This document shows, piece after piece, positions 1 through 7,720 of a stretch of DNA of 24,967 nt; positions within the stretch are counted from its first letter, which is position 1; every line of letters begins with the position of its first letter. The notes beneath the pieces were generated by a model. That model saw only the letters and a program-made list of their open reading frames with translations, made no database searches and had not been told where the DNA came from. This stretch comes from Methanocella_A sp964548585 (GTDB lineage Archaea > Halobacteriota > Methanocellia > Methanocellales > Methanocellaceae): positions 1 to 24,967 of the forward strand of contig CAZJRS010000051.1 of assembly GCA_964548585.1 (NCBI GenBank). The letters are read 5' to 3'. A program made the position numbers and the translations under genes.

Positions 1-106
1 ACAGTGGCGTTTTGGCGTTTTGGCCCTTTGGCGTTTTTGGGATTCCAGCATATACAGTGGCGTTTTGGCGTTTTGGCCCTTTGGCGTTTTTGGGATTCCA
101 GCATAT
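1..106. repeat. 53-bp tandem repeat, two full copies at the window edge
   Basis: Bases 1-53 and 54-106 are identical. A broken third copy starts at 107 and diverges after about 8 bases (one inserted C). Each unit contains internal repeats of the type TTGGCGTTTT. The unit length is not a multiple of three, so a reading frame is not preserved between copies, which argues against a protein repeat. The array probably continues beyond the left edge, so total copy number cannot be given. There is no spacer structure, so it is not CRISPR. Confidence 0.9.
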
Positions 107-435
107 ACCAGTGGTATTTTCTCCAATAATAAACCGGCACAATGGATCGGAGAGTAAACACGGGGATTATGGGAATCTGTATCCTATGAAAAATTTTGAT
201 AAAAGTGACCGATACAAGGCGATTCGGCGTATCATGCAAAAACCAAATTAATGGTAGCATCTGCAGGGCGATTTTTCATTTCCTCTACTTGAAAATACTT
301 TTTTCATAAACAAGTTCAAGCACAGCGCAGCGATCGTGTTGTTACGTCGTTCCACCATAAAGGCCTGGTCAGTGGAAATAGTTACAAAAAATTCTAAAAA
401 AGCCATGCATCGCACTGGCTTAGGTTCTGGGTATT
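107..435. other. Intergenic stretch without recognisable gene
   Basis: Between the tandem repeat and the small Cys-rich gene I see no convincing coding sequence, RNA gene or strong hairpin. An open frame crosses the repeat on the plus strand (12-251), but it reads the repeat in two different frames and has low-complexity F/G/W content, so I do not call it. Confidence 0.5.
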
Positions 436-597
436 TTATTTCCGGCAGCTGAGCCCCTCTGCGTCTGCGATATTCTTAGCAGCGTCTTTGGGTGAGATGT
501 TGGCGGCTTTTGCGGCCTTTTCCAGGTCTTCCTGGGTGATAAGTTCGGATTTTCCATGCTTTTCATTTGGCGATCCACATGCACAGCTAATACACAT
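436..597 (-). CDS. Small Cys-rich conserved-looking protein, 53 aa
   Basis: The product begins MCISCACGSPNEKHGKSE and ends GLSCRK. The start ATG (597-595) has a good ribosome binding site, GAGGTGA, about 6 bases upstream, and a TATA-like TTTTATC lies further up near 645-655, so signals for expression are present. The N-terminal C-x2-C-x-C cluster (Cys2, 5, 7) plus Cys51 suggests metal binding or redox chemistry. The rest is helical and Ala/Lys-rich (about residues 22-45). The gene is monocistronic, downstream of and separate from the PIN-ATPase gene. I recognise the MCISC-type N-terminus as resembling small archaeal hypotheticals, but know no function. It is too short for most gene callers. 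Confidence 0.75.
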   Translation of the reverse strand: MCISCACGSPNEKHGKSELITQEDLEKAAKAANISPKDAAKNIADAEGLSCRK

Positions 598-733
598 TTC
601 TATTCACCTCAAGTTAATTTTCAGGTACAAGACTTTCCTGTGATTTGATAAAATCCGGGCATGAATAAACTGGGAAAAAGTGGCTCTTTTCCTTGTTACC
701 TGCTGGTGCAGCTTGACGAAAATCAGGTTTAAT

Positions 734-772
734 GATAAGTGACTTACCCGTTTCGGGATAAGCCACTTTATC
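734..772 (-). terminator. Hairpin downstream of the PIN-ATPase gene
   Basis: The arms 737-750 and 754-768 pair as AAGTGRCTTA..CCCG around a TTT loop, with one bulge and one G-T pair, and the stem can be extended outward to about 734/772. It starts 7 bases after the minus-strand stop at 779. No strong T-tract follows, so it may be an mRNA 3' stabiliser rather than a terminator. Confidence 0.55.
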
Positions 773-778
773 CTTAGC

Positions 779-2659
779 TCATTCCGCGAGCCGCGCGCTG
801 ATCTCTTCCCCTTCGGCCTGGGCGCTCAGTAGCCGCTCGACGAGGGTAGATCCCTTGGGTACCTTGATCAGCCCGCCTTTACCGATGGTGGCGGTGAAGA
901 GGTACTTGCCTCCGGCGGAGACTTCCATGGTTTCCCCGGTGTACATATCTGGGAAGGTGAGGACGACGTGTTTCTTGGTTTCCTCCGCCAGGACCGGGAT
1001 CTCAGCACTCTTTTTCCGCGGAGCTGTGACCGGTTCTTCTCCCTTGGCCTCAATACCCTTGGCTTTACCCTCTTCAAGGGGTCGCACGTCGATGTGTATG
1101 CCGAGGTCTTTTTCGATCCTTTTGATGTTACTGCCGGCTTTGCCCAGTAGTCCGGCGATATCCCGATCGCCGACTCTGACGACGGCGCTGTTTTCGCCCT
1201 GCATTTCCACTTCCACGTAGCCTCGGACGTGTTTGCCGATCACTTTTTGGATTTCCCGGGAGGCGAGTTTCATTGTGGCTTTCTGCGGCGCCTTTTTCTC
1301 GCTTCCGATGGGCATGACGACGACCTGCTCGCCATACGTATAAATTTCATACTCGGGCCGGTTTGTCTCCATCTCTTTGACGAGGATGACAGGCCGGGCG
1401 AGATCGGCTTCCTGCATGCCGTGGGGGACTTTGACGGTGAAGGTGAGGTCGTAGACTTTCTCTATGGCACCCTTGTCGATGAAGACTACCGTGTCCACGA
1501 CTTGTGGGATCACGCCCAGTTCGATGCGGCCGATGAACCGCTGGATGGCGTCTATGCCTCTGGTTGCGTGGACTACGCCGATCATGCCTACGCCGGCAAG
1601 GCGCATGTCTGCGAAGATGGAAAAGTCAGGGGTTTTACGCAGTTCGTCGTAGATGGTGTAGTCAGGCCGGACGAGCAGCAGGATGTCTGCGGTGTTTTCC
1701 ATGCTGCCTTCCAGCGGCGCGTACTGTGTGATCGATTCGGGCAGCTGCAGGTCCCTGGGGGATTCCATGGTCTTGATGATGAAGTCGTGGGAAAGTAAAA
1801 ATTCCGCGCACGCCTGGGCGAAAGTCGATTTACCGGCACCGGGCGGTCCCGAGATGAGGATGCCTCTGCGCCTCTCGATCAGGCGCTCCTTAAAGGTCTT
1901 ATTGAACGCGTAGTCCTCGAGGTTCAGCTTCGCGATCGGCCTGACGGCGGTGATCTCGGCGCCGTCGGAGAAGGGCGGCATGGCGATGGCGATGCGCAGC
2001 GAGCCCAGCTGGACGACGGTGGCACCGTTCTTTTCCATCTCGATGAAGCCGTTCGGATCGTTCTTGGTACGTTCGAGGATCTCGTGAGACATATGTTTGA
2101 TGTCTCTGTCCGTGAGTTTTCTATCGTCGATCTTTTCCAGCCGCATCTGGCCGATGCTGCCTCGTTTGGCCATCGGCTCAACCTCGGCTTTGAGGTGCAC
2201 CGACATGGTATCATCGGTAAAATAGTCCATGATAGACAGCGGCTTGAGCATCTGCTCCCGCTCGGGCTTCAGGTATATCACTTCGATACCGGTAGCCCGT
2301 GCTACGCTCGCCTGCACTTTGTCGCTGGTGACGAACTTCGCCTGGTACTTCACCGCTATGCTTCGGATCATGAAGTCGATCTCGCCACCGGGCGCCAGCC
2401 TGATCTGTTCCAGCGTAGGCCGGGGTCCGGTGTACTGGAGCTTGATCTCGCCTGCCAGGCTCATGTCGTGCAGCTTCCGCAGCTCTTCGAGGCCGTTAAA
2501 GCCGACTTCCCTGCCGCGGTTTGCCTGGGCTTCCAGCTCGGCGACCACGGCTTCGGGTACGATGATGATGGCACCCCGGTACTCTCCGTCCTCTACTTTC
2601 TGGGTGATGCTCCCGTTGATGATGGTGCTGGTGTCCGGCACCAGCTTTAAGTCTGTCAT
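779..2659 (-). CDS. PIN domain / PilT-type ATPase / KH domain protein
   Basis: A 626-aa protein with three recognisable parts. The N-terminal PIN (VapC-like nuclease) domain, about residues 1-150, starts LVPDTSTIING with Asp9 and carries further acidic residues and TSDK near 111. The central type II/IV secretion-type ATPase has Walker A GPPGAGKS at about 271-278 and a Walker B-like TIYDELR at about 335-341. A KH RNA-binding motif, GLLGKAGSNIKRIEKDLGI, lies at about 503-521, and a basic linker and small beta-rich tail follow. This architecture is typical of an archaeal family usually annotated as PINc/ATPase; a role in RNA processing is likely but unproven. I chose the ATG at 2659 because GGGAGCG sits just upstream and the PIN core begins directly; the frame stays open 35 codons further up with no family-like sequence. 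It lies 46 bp downstream of hisI, with a possible own promoter. Confidence 0.93.
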   Translation of the reverse strand: MTDLKLVPDTSTIINGSITQKVEDGEYRGAIIIVPEAVVAELEAQANRGREVGFNGLEELRKLHDMSLAGEIKLQYTGPRPTLEQIRLAPGGEIDFMIRSIAVKYQAKFVTSDKVQASVARATGIEVIYLKPEREQMLKPLSIMDYFTDDTMSVHLKAEVEPMAKRGSIGQMRLEKIDDRKLTDRDIKHMSHEILERTKNDPNGFIEMEKNGATVVQLGSLRIAIAMPPFSDGAEITAVRPIAKLNLEDYAFNKTFKERLIERRRGILISGPPGAGKSTFAQACAEFLLSHDFIIKTMESPRDLQLPESITQYAPLEGSMENTADILLLVRPDYTIYDELRKTPDFSIFADMRLAGVGMIGVVHATRGIDAIQRFIGRIELGVIPQVVDTVVFIDKGAIEKVYDLTFTVKVPHGMQEADLARPVILVKEMETNRPEYEIYTYGEQVVVMPIGSEKKAPQKATMKLASREIQKVIGKHVRGYVEVEMQGENSAVVRVGDRDIAGLLGKAGSNIKRIEKDLGIHIDVRPLEEGKAKGIEAKGEEPVTAPRKKSAEIPVLAEETKKHVVLTFPDMYTGETMEVSAGGKYLFTATIGKGGLIKVPKGSTLVERLLSAQAEGEEISARLAE

Positions 2660-2688
2660 ACTCGCTCCCTGTTGTATTTTGCGCGCTA

Positions 2689-2700
2689 CGCTATAAAGTA
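2689..2700 (-). promoter_or_regulatory. Putative TATA box of the PIN-ATPase gene
   Basis: On the minus strand TACTTTATAGCG lies about 35 bp upstream of the chosen ATG at 2659, leaving room for a short leader that contains the GGGAGCG ribosome site. It suggests the gene can be transcribed apart from hisI. Confidence 0.4.
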
Positions 2701-2705
2701 TACTC

Positions 2706-3065
2706 TCAGTTCCCGTACACGTCGCCCGGTTCGAACGTTTTCTCCCCGACGATGGTCCCGTCAATGGTTCGGTAGAAGCAGGAGCGGTAGCCCGTGTGAC
2801 ACGCCCCGGTATCCTGTTCGACCAGTATCAGCAGGCAGTCACGGTCGCAGTCGATCCGCATCTCCTTGACCTGCTGATAGTGACCAGAAGTTTCGCCTTT
2901 CTTCCACAGCTTGCCGCGGCTGCGGCTGTAATAGTGTGCGATGCCGGTACTGCAGGTGAGGTCAAAAGCTTCCTCGCTCATGTAGGCGAACATAAGCACT
3001 TCCAGCGTGCTGGAATCCTGTACAATGACTGGCAACAGCCCTTCCCTGAAGTCCGGCGCTATCAT
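2706..3065 (-). CDS. hisI: Phosphoribosyl-AMP cyclohydrolase (histidine biosynthesis)
   Basis: A 119-aa protein that opens the purine ring of phosphoribosyl-AMP, the third step of histidine synthesis. The whole family signature is visible: HYYSRSRGKLWKKGETSGH (about 44-62), the Mg-binding DCDRD (72-76) and the Zn ligands in GACHTGYRSCFYR (Cys89, Cys96). It is a stand-alone cyclohydrolase without a fused HisE domain. The start ATG at 3065 is preferred over ATGs upstream: it gives the usual family length, has no ribosome site, and lies 29 bp from a TATA box, as expected for a leaderless mRNA. The frame remains open to 3140. hisD is also in this window but 14 kb away, so his genes are scattered. 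Confidence 0.95.
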   Translation of the reverse strand: MIAPDFREGLLPVIVQDSSTLEVLMFAYMSEEAFDLTCSTGIAHYYSRSRGKLWKKGETSGHYQQVKEMRIDCDRDCLLILVEQDTGACHTGYRSCFYRTIDGTIVGEKTFEPGDVYGN

Positions 3066-3089
3066 AGTGGCATAATGTGCGTTGTGGGG

Positions 3090-3098
3090 CATATAAGT
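3090..3098 (-). promoter_or_regulatory. TATA box of hisI
   Basis: Minus-strand ACTTATATG is centred about 29 bp upstream of the ATG at 3065, the spacing of an archaeal leaderless promoter. It decides the hisI start. Confidence 0.55.
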
Positions 3099-3151
3099 TA
3101 TGTACGAAGATAAAACTGTTATATCTCGCACTCGGTACACGTGGTACCACG

Positions 3152-3176
3152 AAAAAGGCTCCCGGGTCGCTCCCGG
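3152..3176 (-). terminator. GC hairpin plus T5 after the small membrane protein gene
   Basis: Read on the minus strand, CCGGG-AGCGA-CCCGG is followed by GAGCC and then TTTTT, 8 bases beyond the stop codon at 3184. This has the form of an intrinsic terminator. A perfect 12-bp palindrome, CGTGGTACCACG (3140-3151), adjoins it. Confidence 0.6.
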
Positions 3177-3183
3177 ATATGGC

Positions 3184-3396
3184 TTATTTAGTTTTGAGTA
3201 AGATGACGGAGAACACCATTACGTTGAACATGAGTGTTGCCGCGAGGCCGCCTATGACCCCGTAACCGGTACCGAATAGGATACCCATTGTTCCGTTGAG
3301 TCCTACCCCGATGAAGATGAGGATGAAAGTATCGATGAAAACCAGTGCGTTCATCAGCTTAAGGACCGGAGTTTGGTACATGACTTTAAGGTTCAT
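3184..3396 (-). CDS. Small two-helix membrane protein, unknown function
   Basis: A 70-aa product with two predicted membrane helices (about residues 13-35 and 41-66) and a Lys at each end (MNLKVMYQ.., ..LLKTK). The ATG at 3396 is chosen because AGGA sits 7 bases upstream; the ATG two codons earlier is too close to that site, and the frame begins at a GTG at 3432. It is followed by a hairpin-T5 terminator, so it appears to be a single-gene unit. No family recognised; the charge pattern and Gly-rich second helix give no functional clue. Confidence 0.6.
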   Translation of the reverse strand: MNLKVMYQTPVLKLMNALVFIDTFILIFIGVGLNGTMGILFGTGYGVIGGLAATLMFNVMVFSVILLKTK

Positions 3397-3563
3397 GGGC
3401 ATTTCCTGTAGGTATTTCGGGTGTCTTGTCACAACCGCTGAATCGTAGATTGGAAAAATACCCGAATTTCATTGTACAATAATTTATTTGGAGATGTATG
3501 CTATTAATAGGTATTCTACCACATGTTTATTTAGGAATTATTAATTAGGAATGGGGAAGCGTT

Positions 3564-3576
3564 AAAATTTAAAAAA
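3564..3576 (-). terminator. T-tract terminator after the sensor gene
   Basis: The minus strand reads CTTTTTTAAATTTTAA about 40 bp after the sensor stop codon, the oligo-T form sufficient for archaeal termination. Confidence 0.45.
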
Positions 3577-3615
3577 GCTTGAATATCATCGTTAGCCGGC
3601 GAAGTTAGCATGCGG

Positions 3616-5625
3616 TTATGACTCTGGATTCGGACAGGCAGAGTTTTCACCGTTCTGTGACCGGGCAATACCGGTCGACAGCTGGTCGCACATGGCGGAC
3701 AGCTCCGCCAGCTGTGCCTCACGTATGGGATCGTTTTGTCCGGTAGCGGCCACCAGTACTCCGATCGTACGACTCTCGGTCAGTAGCGGGATGGCGGTAA
3801 TGCTTCGTATACTCCGGCTTCGGGCCAGTGGGTCAAATGTTCGGACAGAGGCACAGCGCCGGTAGTCCTTGATGAGTACCGGGCGGCCACGGTAAAATGC
3901 CTTGCACTGCATCGTCGGGCTGTCTGGATCGGGTGTTTCCCGGCCCAGTGGGAGAGGAGCACCAGAAATATCCCCTTTTTGTAACCTGAGAATAAGCTCG
4001 CTTCCGTCGTACAGGTACAGCCATGCGAACTTAAGCCGGGAAGCGTTCATGATGATATCCAGAGCCTCATCGACTAGATCTTCTGTGCGTGGGGCCTCTG
4101 CGATGATATGACTCATGCGTAAGAGAGCGTGTAGTAAGGTGGCGTCCCTGACAGTGATGATACAGCCGGTCAGTACCCCGACAGGGTCGCAAAGTGGAGT
4201 GGCGATGGTAGCGATAGTCATCCGGCGGCTTCCGACGGAGATCGCCAGGATGTCTTCAACAGGAGAACGAGTTTTTAACGCCTTATAAACGGCCATCTGC
4301 TTTCTTTTCATCGGCTTTCCGCCGGCATGCTCTGGGTTTAACCCGTTTAGAACGTCTGCAAATACCCGTCCTTCAAGCAGTTTCTTCTCGGTGCCCAGCA
4401 TTTGCGCTATAATGTTGTTGGCAGTCACCACGATACCCTGGCAATCGCAGACTGCGAGTCCGTGGGGCAACATAGAGAGAATGTTCTCCGCGTGGGCGCT
4501 TCGTAATACAGCCATTTTATCGCCATTCTCATAGCTGCCGGGAGTAACGTTCATCAGCGAGACAAGGATAGCGCTGGAATTTTTTGCCATGTCGCCCGCA
4601 GGCAAGCAGCAAAAGACGCTCCCATGGTCAGGACATGAACCCCACTGGGGCATGCCGCTTGATACGGTAGATCGGAGTGCCTGAGCGATACCGGCCGAAG
4701 GGATGATCTCATCCAGACGCATGCCTTTTAGGTCGGTTGTTCCAGCCATGGCACAAAAGCTGTCGCTTGCGTCGATCACCCGGTAATCGCAGGAATCGAC
4801 TATGGCGACCATTGAGCCTGTTTCCCGTACCTGGGACAGCTCTGGACGCTGGCGCACAGGGGGAAGAAGCCGGTCGATGCCAGACGAAACGATGTCGCAG
4901 AGCGCCTGTACACAGCCGATGTCATCTTCGATCAGCCGGGAACCGGCATAGGCAGTGACTTCCAGTACCCCGATGCTGCGATCGCCGGGCCGTAGCTTGA
5001 AGTACCTGGTTTCCATAATTCGATCGTCAGAGGTGTCATCCAGGGCGTTACGGGGTTTTTTCCGGACGCCGCCATGGGGAAATACCCGGGTCAAGGTCAG
5101 CGGTGGCCGCCCTTCCACATATATAGACATCCGGGCGATCTTCAGGTTCAGGGGATCCCCGATCAGGTCCATGAATGACATCGTCATGTCATCCATATCC
5201 CGGGCTTTAACAGCGATTCGGGCCGCTTCTCTCACCAGCTCACTCTCTGTGACATCGATTCCGGTCAGCAGGACCCCAACTACTTCCCCTTCTCCGTACA
5301 GGGTGATACCATGCCACTCGACGTTACGGATTTTACCGCCCCGGGTGACTATCTTGCACCGGGTCACAAACCCGGGCTCTATGGTATTGCCTTTAATTGC
5401 CCGCCGGAGACATTTTTTTAGGTCTCCTGAGACGACGATGTCAAAGATGCTTTTTCTCATGGCTTTTTCTCTGGAATACTCCGTCATTCTTTTTGCTTTC
5501 TCGTTAAAGAACGCGATGTGAAAATTGACATCGACGGCGATAGCTGCAATGCCCAGGCGCTCACACGCCTCTAGCTGGCCGAATGATTCCCTCGCGCTGG
5601 AGTGTCTGGTTCTTTCCGCAAGCAT
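3616..5625 (-). CDS. PAS/GAF multi-domain sensor protein without kinase domain
   Basis: A 669-aa soluble protein with no signal peptide or membrane helix. Domain reading: PAS at about 20-128 (ends GVLLTGIDVTESE, the usual PAS exit), a degenerate GAF-like region at about 131-252, PAS at 268-365, PAS at 380-497 (ends GCIITVRDAT), and a GAF domain at about 503-655. There is no His-kinase phosphoacceptor or ATPase domain, no GGDEF and no HTH, so the output must go to a partner. Methanogens commonly have many such sensors. ATG 5625 has AGGGAAC 5 bases upstream. The gene is divergent from the Ca2+/H+ antiporter across 105 bp holding separate TATA boxes. Ligand unknown. Confidence 0.85.
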   Translation of the reverse strand: MLAERTRHSSARESFGQLEACERLGIAAIAVDVNFHIAFFNEKAKRMTEYSREKAMRKSIFDIVVSGDLKKCLRRAIKGNTIEPGFVTRCKIVTRGGKIRNVEWHGITLYGEGEVVGVLLTGIDVTESELVREAARIAVKARDMDDMTMSFMDLIGDPLNLKIARMSIYVEGRPPLTLTRVFPHGGVRKKPRNALDDTSDDRIMETRYFKLRPGDRSIGVLEVTAYAGSRLIEDDIGCVQALCDIVSSGIDRLLPPVRQRPELSQVRETGSMVAIVDSCDYRVIDASDSFCAMAGTTDLKGMRLDEIIPSAGIAQALRSTVSSGMPQWGSCPDHGSVFCCLPAGDMAKNSSAILVSLMNVTPGSYENGDKMAVLRSAHAENILSMLPHGLAVCDCQGIVVTANNIIAQMLGTEKKLLEGRVFADVLNGLNPEHAGGKPMKRKQMAVYKALKTRSPVEDILAISVGSRRMTIATIATPLCDPVGVLTGCIITVRDATLLHALLRMSHIIAEAPRTEDLVDEALDIIMNASRLKFAWLYLYDGSELILRLQKGDISGAPLPLGRETPDPDSPTMQCKAFYRGRPVLIKDYRRCASVRTFDPLARSRSIRSITAIPLLTESRTIGVLVAATGQNDPIREAQLAELSAMCDQLSTGIARSQNGENSACPNPES

Positions 5626-5662
5626 AGATAGTTCCCTGACAGCTAAGTCATTAATATATTAT

Positions 5663-5679
5663 GTATTAAATATATAAAT
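5663..5679 (-). promoter_or_regulatory. TATA region of the sensor gene
   Basis: Minus-strand TTTATATATTTAATAC lies about 40-55 bp upstream of the sensor ATG, so the mRNA would carry a leader with the AGGGAAC ribosome site. Confidence 0.45.
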
Positions 5680-5698
5680 TCGCCCTGCGGATAATTAA

Positions 5699-5707
5699 CT
5701 TTATAAG
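5699..5707 (+). promoter_or_regulatory. TATA box of the Ca2+/H+ antiporter gene
   Basis: CTTTATAAG is centred 28 bp before the ATG at 5731, consistent with a leaderless transcript; no ribosome binding site is present before that ATG. Confidence 0.55.
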
Positions 5708-5730
5708 CTTAACCGCCACCAATACAGGCT

Positions 5731-6795
5731 ATGCAAACCAAGAAGCTGCTTAGCTTTAATAACGTCCTTATCGCTATGCTGATCTTCATACCAATCAGCA
5801 TCGTGTTGGAACTCATCCACGCAGATCCGATCATCGTATTCATCGTAGCCGCACTCGCGATTATACCGCTGGCCGGCTTCATGGGTAAAGCGACCGAAGA
5901 GCTGGCCAAATATCTTGGTGCCGGCCTCGGAGGGATGCTCAACGCCACCTTCGGTAACGCCACCGAGCTTATCATCGCATTCTTCGCCTTGCAGGCAGGA
6001 CTCTTCGAAGTCGTAAAAGCCTCGATCACCGGCGCGATCATCGGCAACGTGCTACTGATTACGGGCTGTGCGATGTTCTTCGGCGGCCTGAAGCGGAAAA
6101 AACAGACGTTCAACATGCAGGCACAGGGTGTCGGCTCGACAATGCTGGCCATCGCTGCCGTAGGTCTGATCCTGCCCGCCCTCGCGGCGCATGTGCTGAA
6201 CATAGGTGATCTGGAGTCCCTGAGCCTGGGAATTGCCGGAGTACTCCTTATCACGTACATCTGTAGCCTCCTGTTCTCGCTGAAGACTCACAAACACCTC
6301 TATGACTGTTCTGAGGATGCAGATGAATGTAAGCCCCACTGGTCCATGAAGTTCGCCATCCTGATCCTGCTGCTGGCCACCGTCGTGGTCGCAGTAGAAA
6401 GTGAAATACTGGTTGGCTCAATCGAGCATGTCAGCCAGACAATGGGCCTGACAGAACTGTTCATCGGTGTGATCGTCATTGCGATCATTGGTAACGCGGC
6501 CGAGCACAGCTCAGCCATCCTCATGGCAATCAAGAACAAGATGGACCTGTCCTTGAACATCGCTACCGGGTCGAGCACCCAGATCGCGTTGTTCATCGCA
6601 CCGTTGCTGGTCTTCATCAGCTACCTCCTGGGGAAGCCGATGAACCTGGTCTTCCACGAGTTCGAGGTCGTAGCGATCGTGGCTGCGATCGTCATTTCGA
6701 ACATGATCGGCTCTGACGGCGAGTCCAACTGGCTCGAAGGTTTGCAGCTGATCGCGCTTTACGTGATGATGGCAGTGGTATTCTTCTTCATATAG
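5731..6795 (+). CDS. cax: Calcium/proton antiporter (CaCA superfamily, Cax family)
   Basis: A 354-aa integral membrane protein, about 10-11 helices, in two homologous halves. The duplicated exchanger signature is clear: GNATELIIAFFALQAG at 75-90 and GNAAEHSSAILMAIKNKM at 254-271, the regions carrying the essential Glu residues (Glu79, Glu258). The halves are joined by a loop with the acidic patch CSEDADEC (193-200). The family exports Ca2+ in exchange for protons. Length fits microbial Cax proteins. It is leaderless from its own promoter; htpX starts 41 bp downstream on the same strand and may be partly co-transcribed, linking ion homeostasis and membrane quality control by position only. Confidence 0.95.
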   Translation: MQTKKLLSFNNVLIAMLIFIPISIVLELIHADPIIVFIVAALAIIPLAGFMGKATEELAKYLGAGLGGMLNATFGNATELIIAFFALQAGLFEVVKASITGAIIGNVLLITGCAMFFGGLKRKKQTFNMQAQGVGSTMLAIAAVGLILPALAAHVLNIGDLESLSLGIAGVLLITYICSLLFSLKTHKHLYDCSEDADECKPHWSMKFAILILLLATVVVAVESEILVGSIEHVSQTMGLTELFIGVIVIAIIGNAAEHSSAILMAIKNKMDLSLNIATGSSTQIALFIAPLLVFISYLLGKPMNLVFHEFEVVAIVAAIVISNMIGSDGESNWLEGLQLIALYVMMAVVFFFI

Positions 6796-6815
6796 AAGAC
6801 AAAGTAATTTCAACA

Positions 6816-6851
6816 CGGGCCAGTTTCTCTTATTTATGAGAAAATGGCCCG
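6816..6851 (+). promoter_or_regulatory. Hairpin spanning the htpX start codon
   Basis: Arms 6816-6829 and 6838-6851 pair at 13 of 14 positions (one G-A mismatch at 6823/6844) around an 8-base A/T loop at 6830-6837. The A and U of the htpX AUG (6836-6838) lie in the loop and its G closes the stem. It could control htpX translation or end transcription from cax; there is no T-run after it, which favours the former. A possible TATA (6788-6795) would place the mRNA 5' end close to the left arm. Confidence 0.65.
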
Positions 6852-7720
6852 CCGATTTTGGCTTGATGATACGCATGGCGCTCACCATGGTTCTGCTGGG
6901 TGTCGTCTACCTTGGATTTTTAACTGTTCTGTACTGGCTGGGCATCGACCCCACTATGCTGATGATCATTGCCGCAGGCATGCTGGGCATCCAGTATTTC
7001 TTTTCAGACAAGCTGGTGCTCATGAGCTCCGGGGCAAAGGTCGTGTCTCCGGAGCAGGCACCTCAACTGCACTCCGTCGTCGAGCAGCTTTGTGCCGAGG
7101 CAGGCATACCGAAGCCAAAAGTTGCAATCATGTCCACCGATGTGCCGAACGCGTTCGCAACCGGACGAAGCCACCGTAAGTCGGTGATCGCAGTCACCAC
7201 TGGCTTGCTCCAGCAGCTGAACCCGGAAGAGGTGAAAGCAGTGCTGGCACACGAGCTCAGCCATGTAAAGAACAGGGACGTGGCAGTGATGACTCTTGCC
7301 AGCTTCATCTCTACCGTAGCCTATTTTATGATGACCTCGTTCATGTTTGGCGGGACCTCCGGGCGTGACCGCCAGGGAGCAGGCAGTCTGGTCATCGTGT
7401 ATGTCGTAGCCCTGCTTGTGTACTTTGTCAGCCTGATACTGGTCCGGCTTCTCTCCCGGTACCGGGAGCTGGCTGCGGATAGAGGTTCCGCCATCATCAC
7501 AGGTAAACCAAGGACACTGATTAATGCGCTCACGAAGATCAGCGGCCAGATGCAGCATATTCCCAAGAGAGACCTTCGGGCGGAACAAGGCTTGAACCAG
7601 TTCTTTATTATCCCCGCGATCAGCGGACGCTCTATCGCAGAGCTGTTCTCCACACACCCGAGCCTGGAAAAGCGTATTCGGGCGCTGGAGCGCATGGAGC
7701 GGGCCATGGGGCTCTCCTGA
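6836..7720 (+). CDS. htpX: HtpX membrane zinc metalloprotease (peptidase M48)
   Basis: A 294-aa membrane protease that degrades damaged or misfolded membrane proteins. Two N-terminal helices (about 14-36 and 39-56) are followed by the zinc site HELSH (139-143) with the third ligand Glu in ELAAD (211-215), and two further helices (about 152-171 and 184-205). FSDKLVL (57-63) is a typical family motif. The start at 6836 is supported by the conserved KW..D.GL..RM pattern before helix 1, as I recall it from methanogen homologues, although no ribosome binding site is present and the ATG sits in a hairpin. Its TGA shares one base with the ATG of pspAB, so both are translated together in a stress module facing pspA-pspAA. 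Confidence 0.96.
   Translation: MRKWPADFGLMIRMALTMVLLGVVYLGFLTVLYWLGIDPTMLMIIAAGMLGIQYFFSDKLVLMSSGAKVVSPEQAPQLHSVVEQLCAEAGIPKPKVAIMSTDVPNAFATGRSHRKSVIAVTTGLLQQLNPEEVKAVLAHELSHVKNRDVAVMTLASFISTVAYFMMTSFMFGGTSGRDRQGAGSLVIVYVVALLVYFVSLILVRLLSRYRELAADRGSAIITGKPRTLINALTKISGQMQHIPKRDLRAEQGLNQFFIIPAISGRSIAELFSTHPSLEKRIRALERMERAMGLS

Noticed and set aside
12..251. Open frame of 79 codons across the tandem repeat
   Set aside because: Reads the 53-bp unit in different frames, low complexity, no ribosome site; no sign of a protein.
1229..1798. Long plus-strand open frame opposite the PIN-ATPase gene (also 2084-2650)
   Set aside because: Lies wholly within a well-identified gene on the other strand; composition is that of an antisense shadow.
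4955..5521. Plus-strand frame of 188 codons opposite the sensor gene
   Set aside because: Ser/Arg-rich antisense shadow of the PAS/GAF gene without own signals.
7004..7657. Minus-strand frame of 217 codons opposite htpX
   Set aside because: Cys/His-rich shadow of a conserved protease gene.
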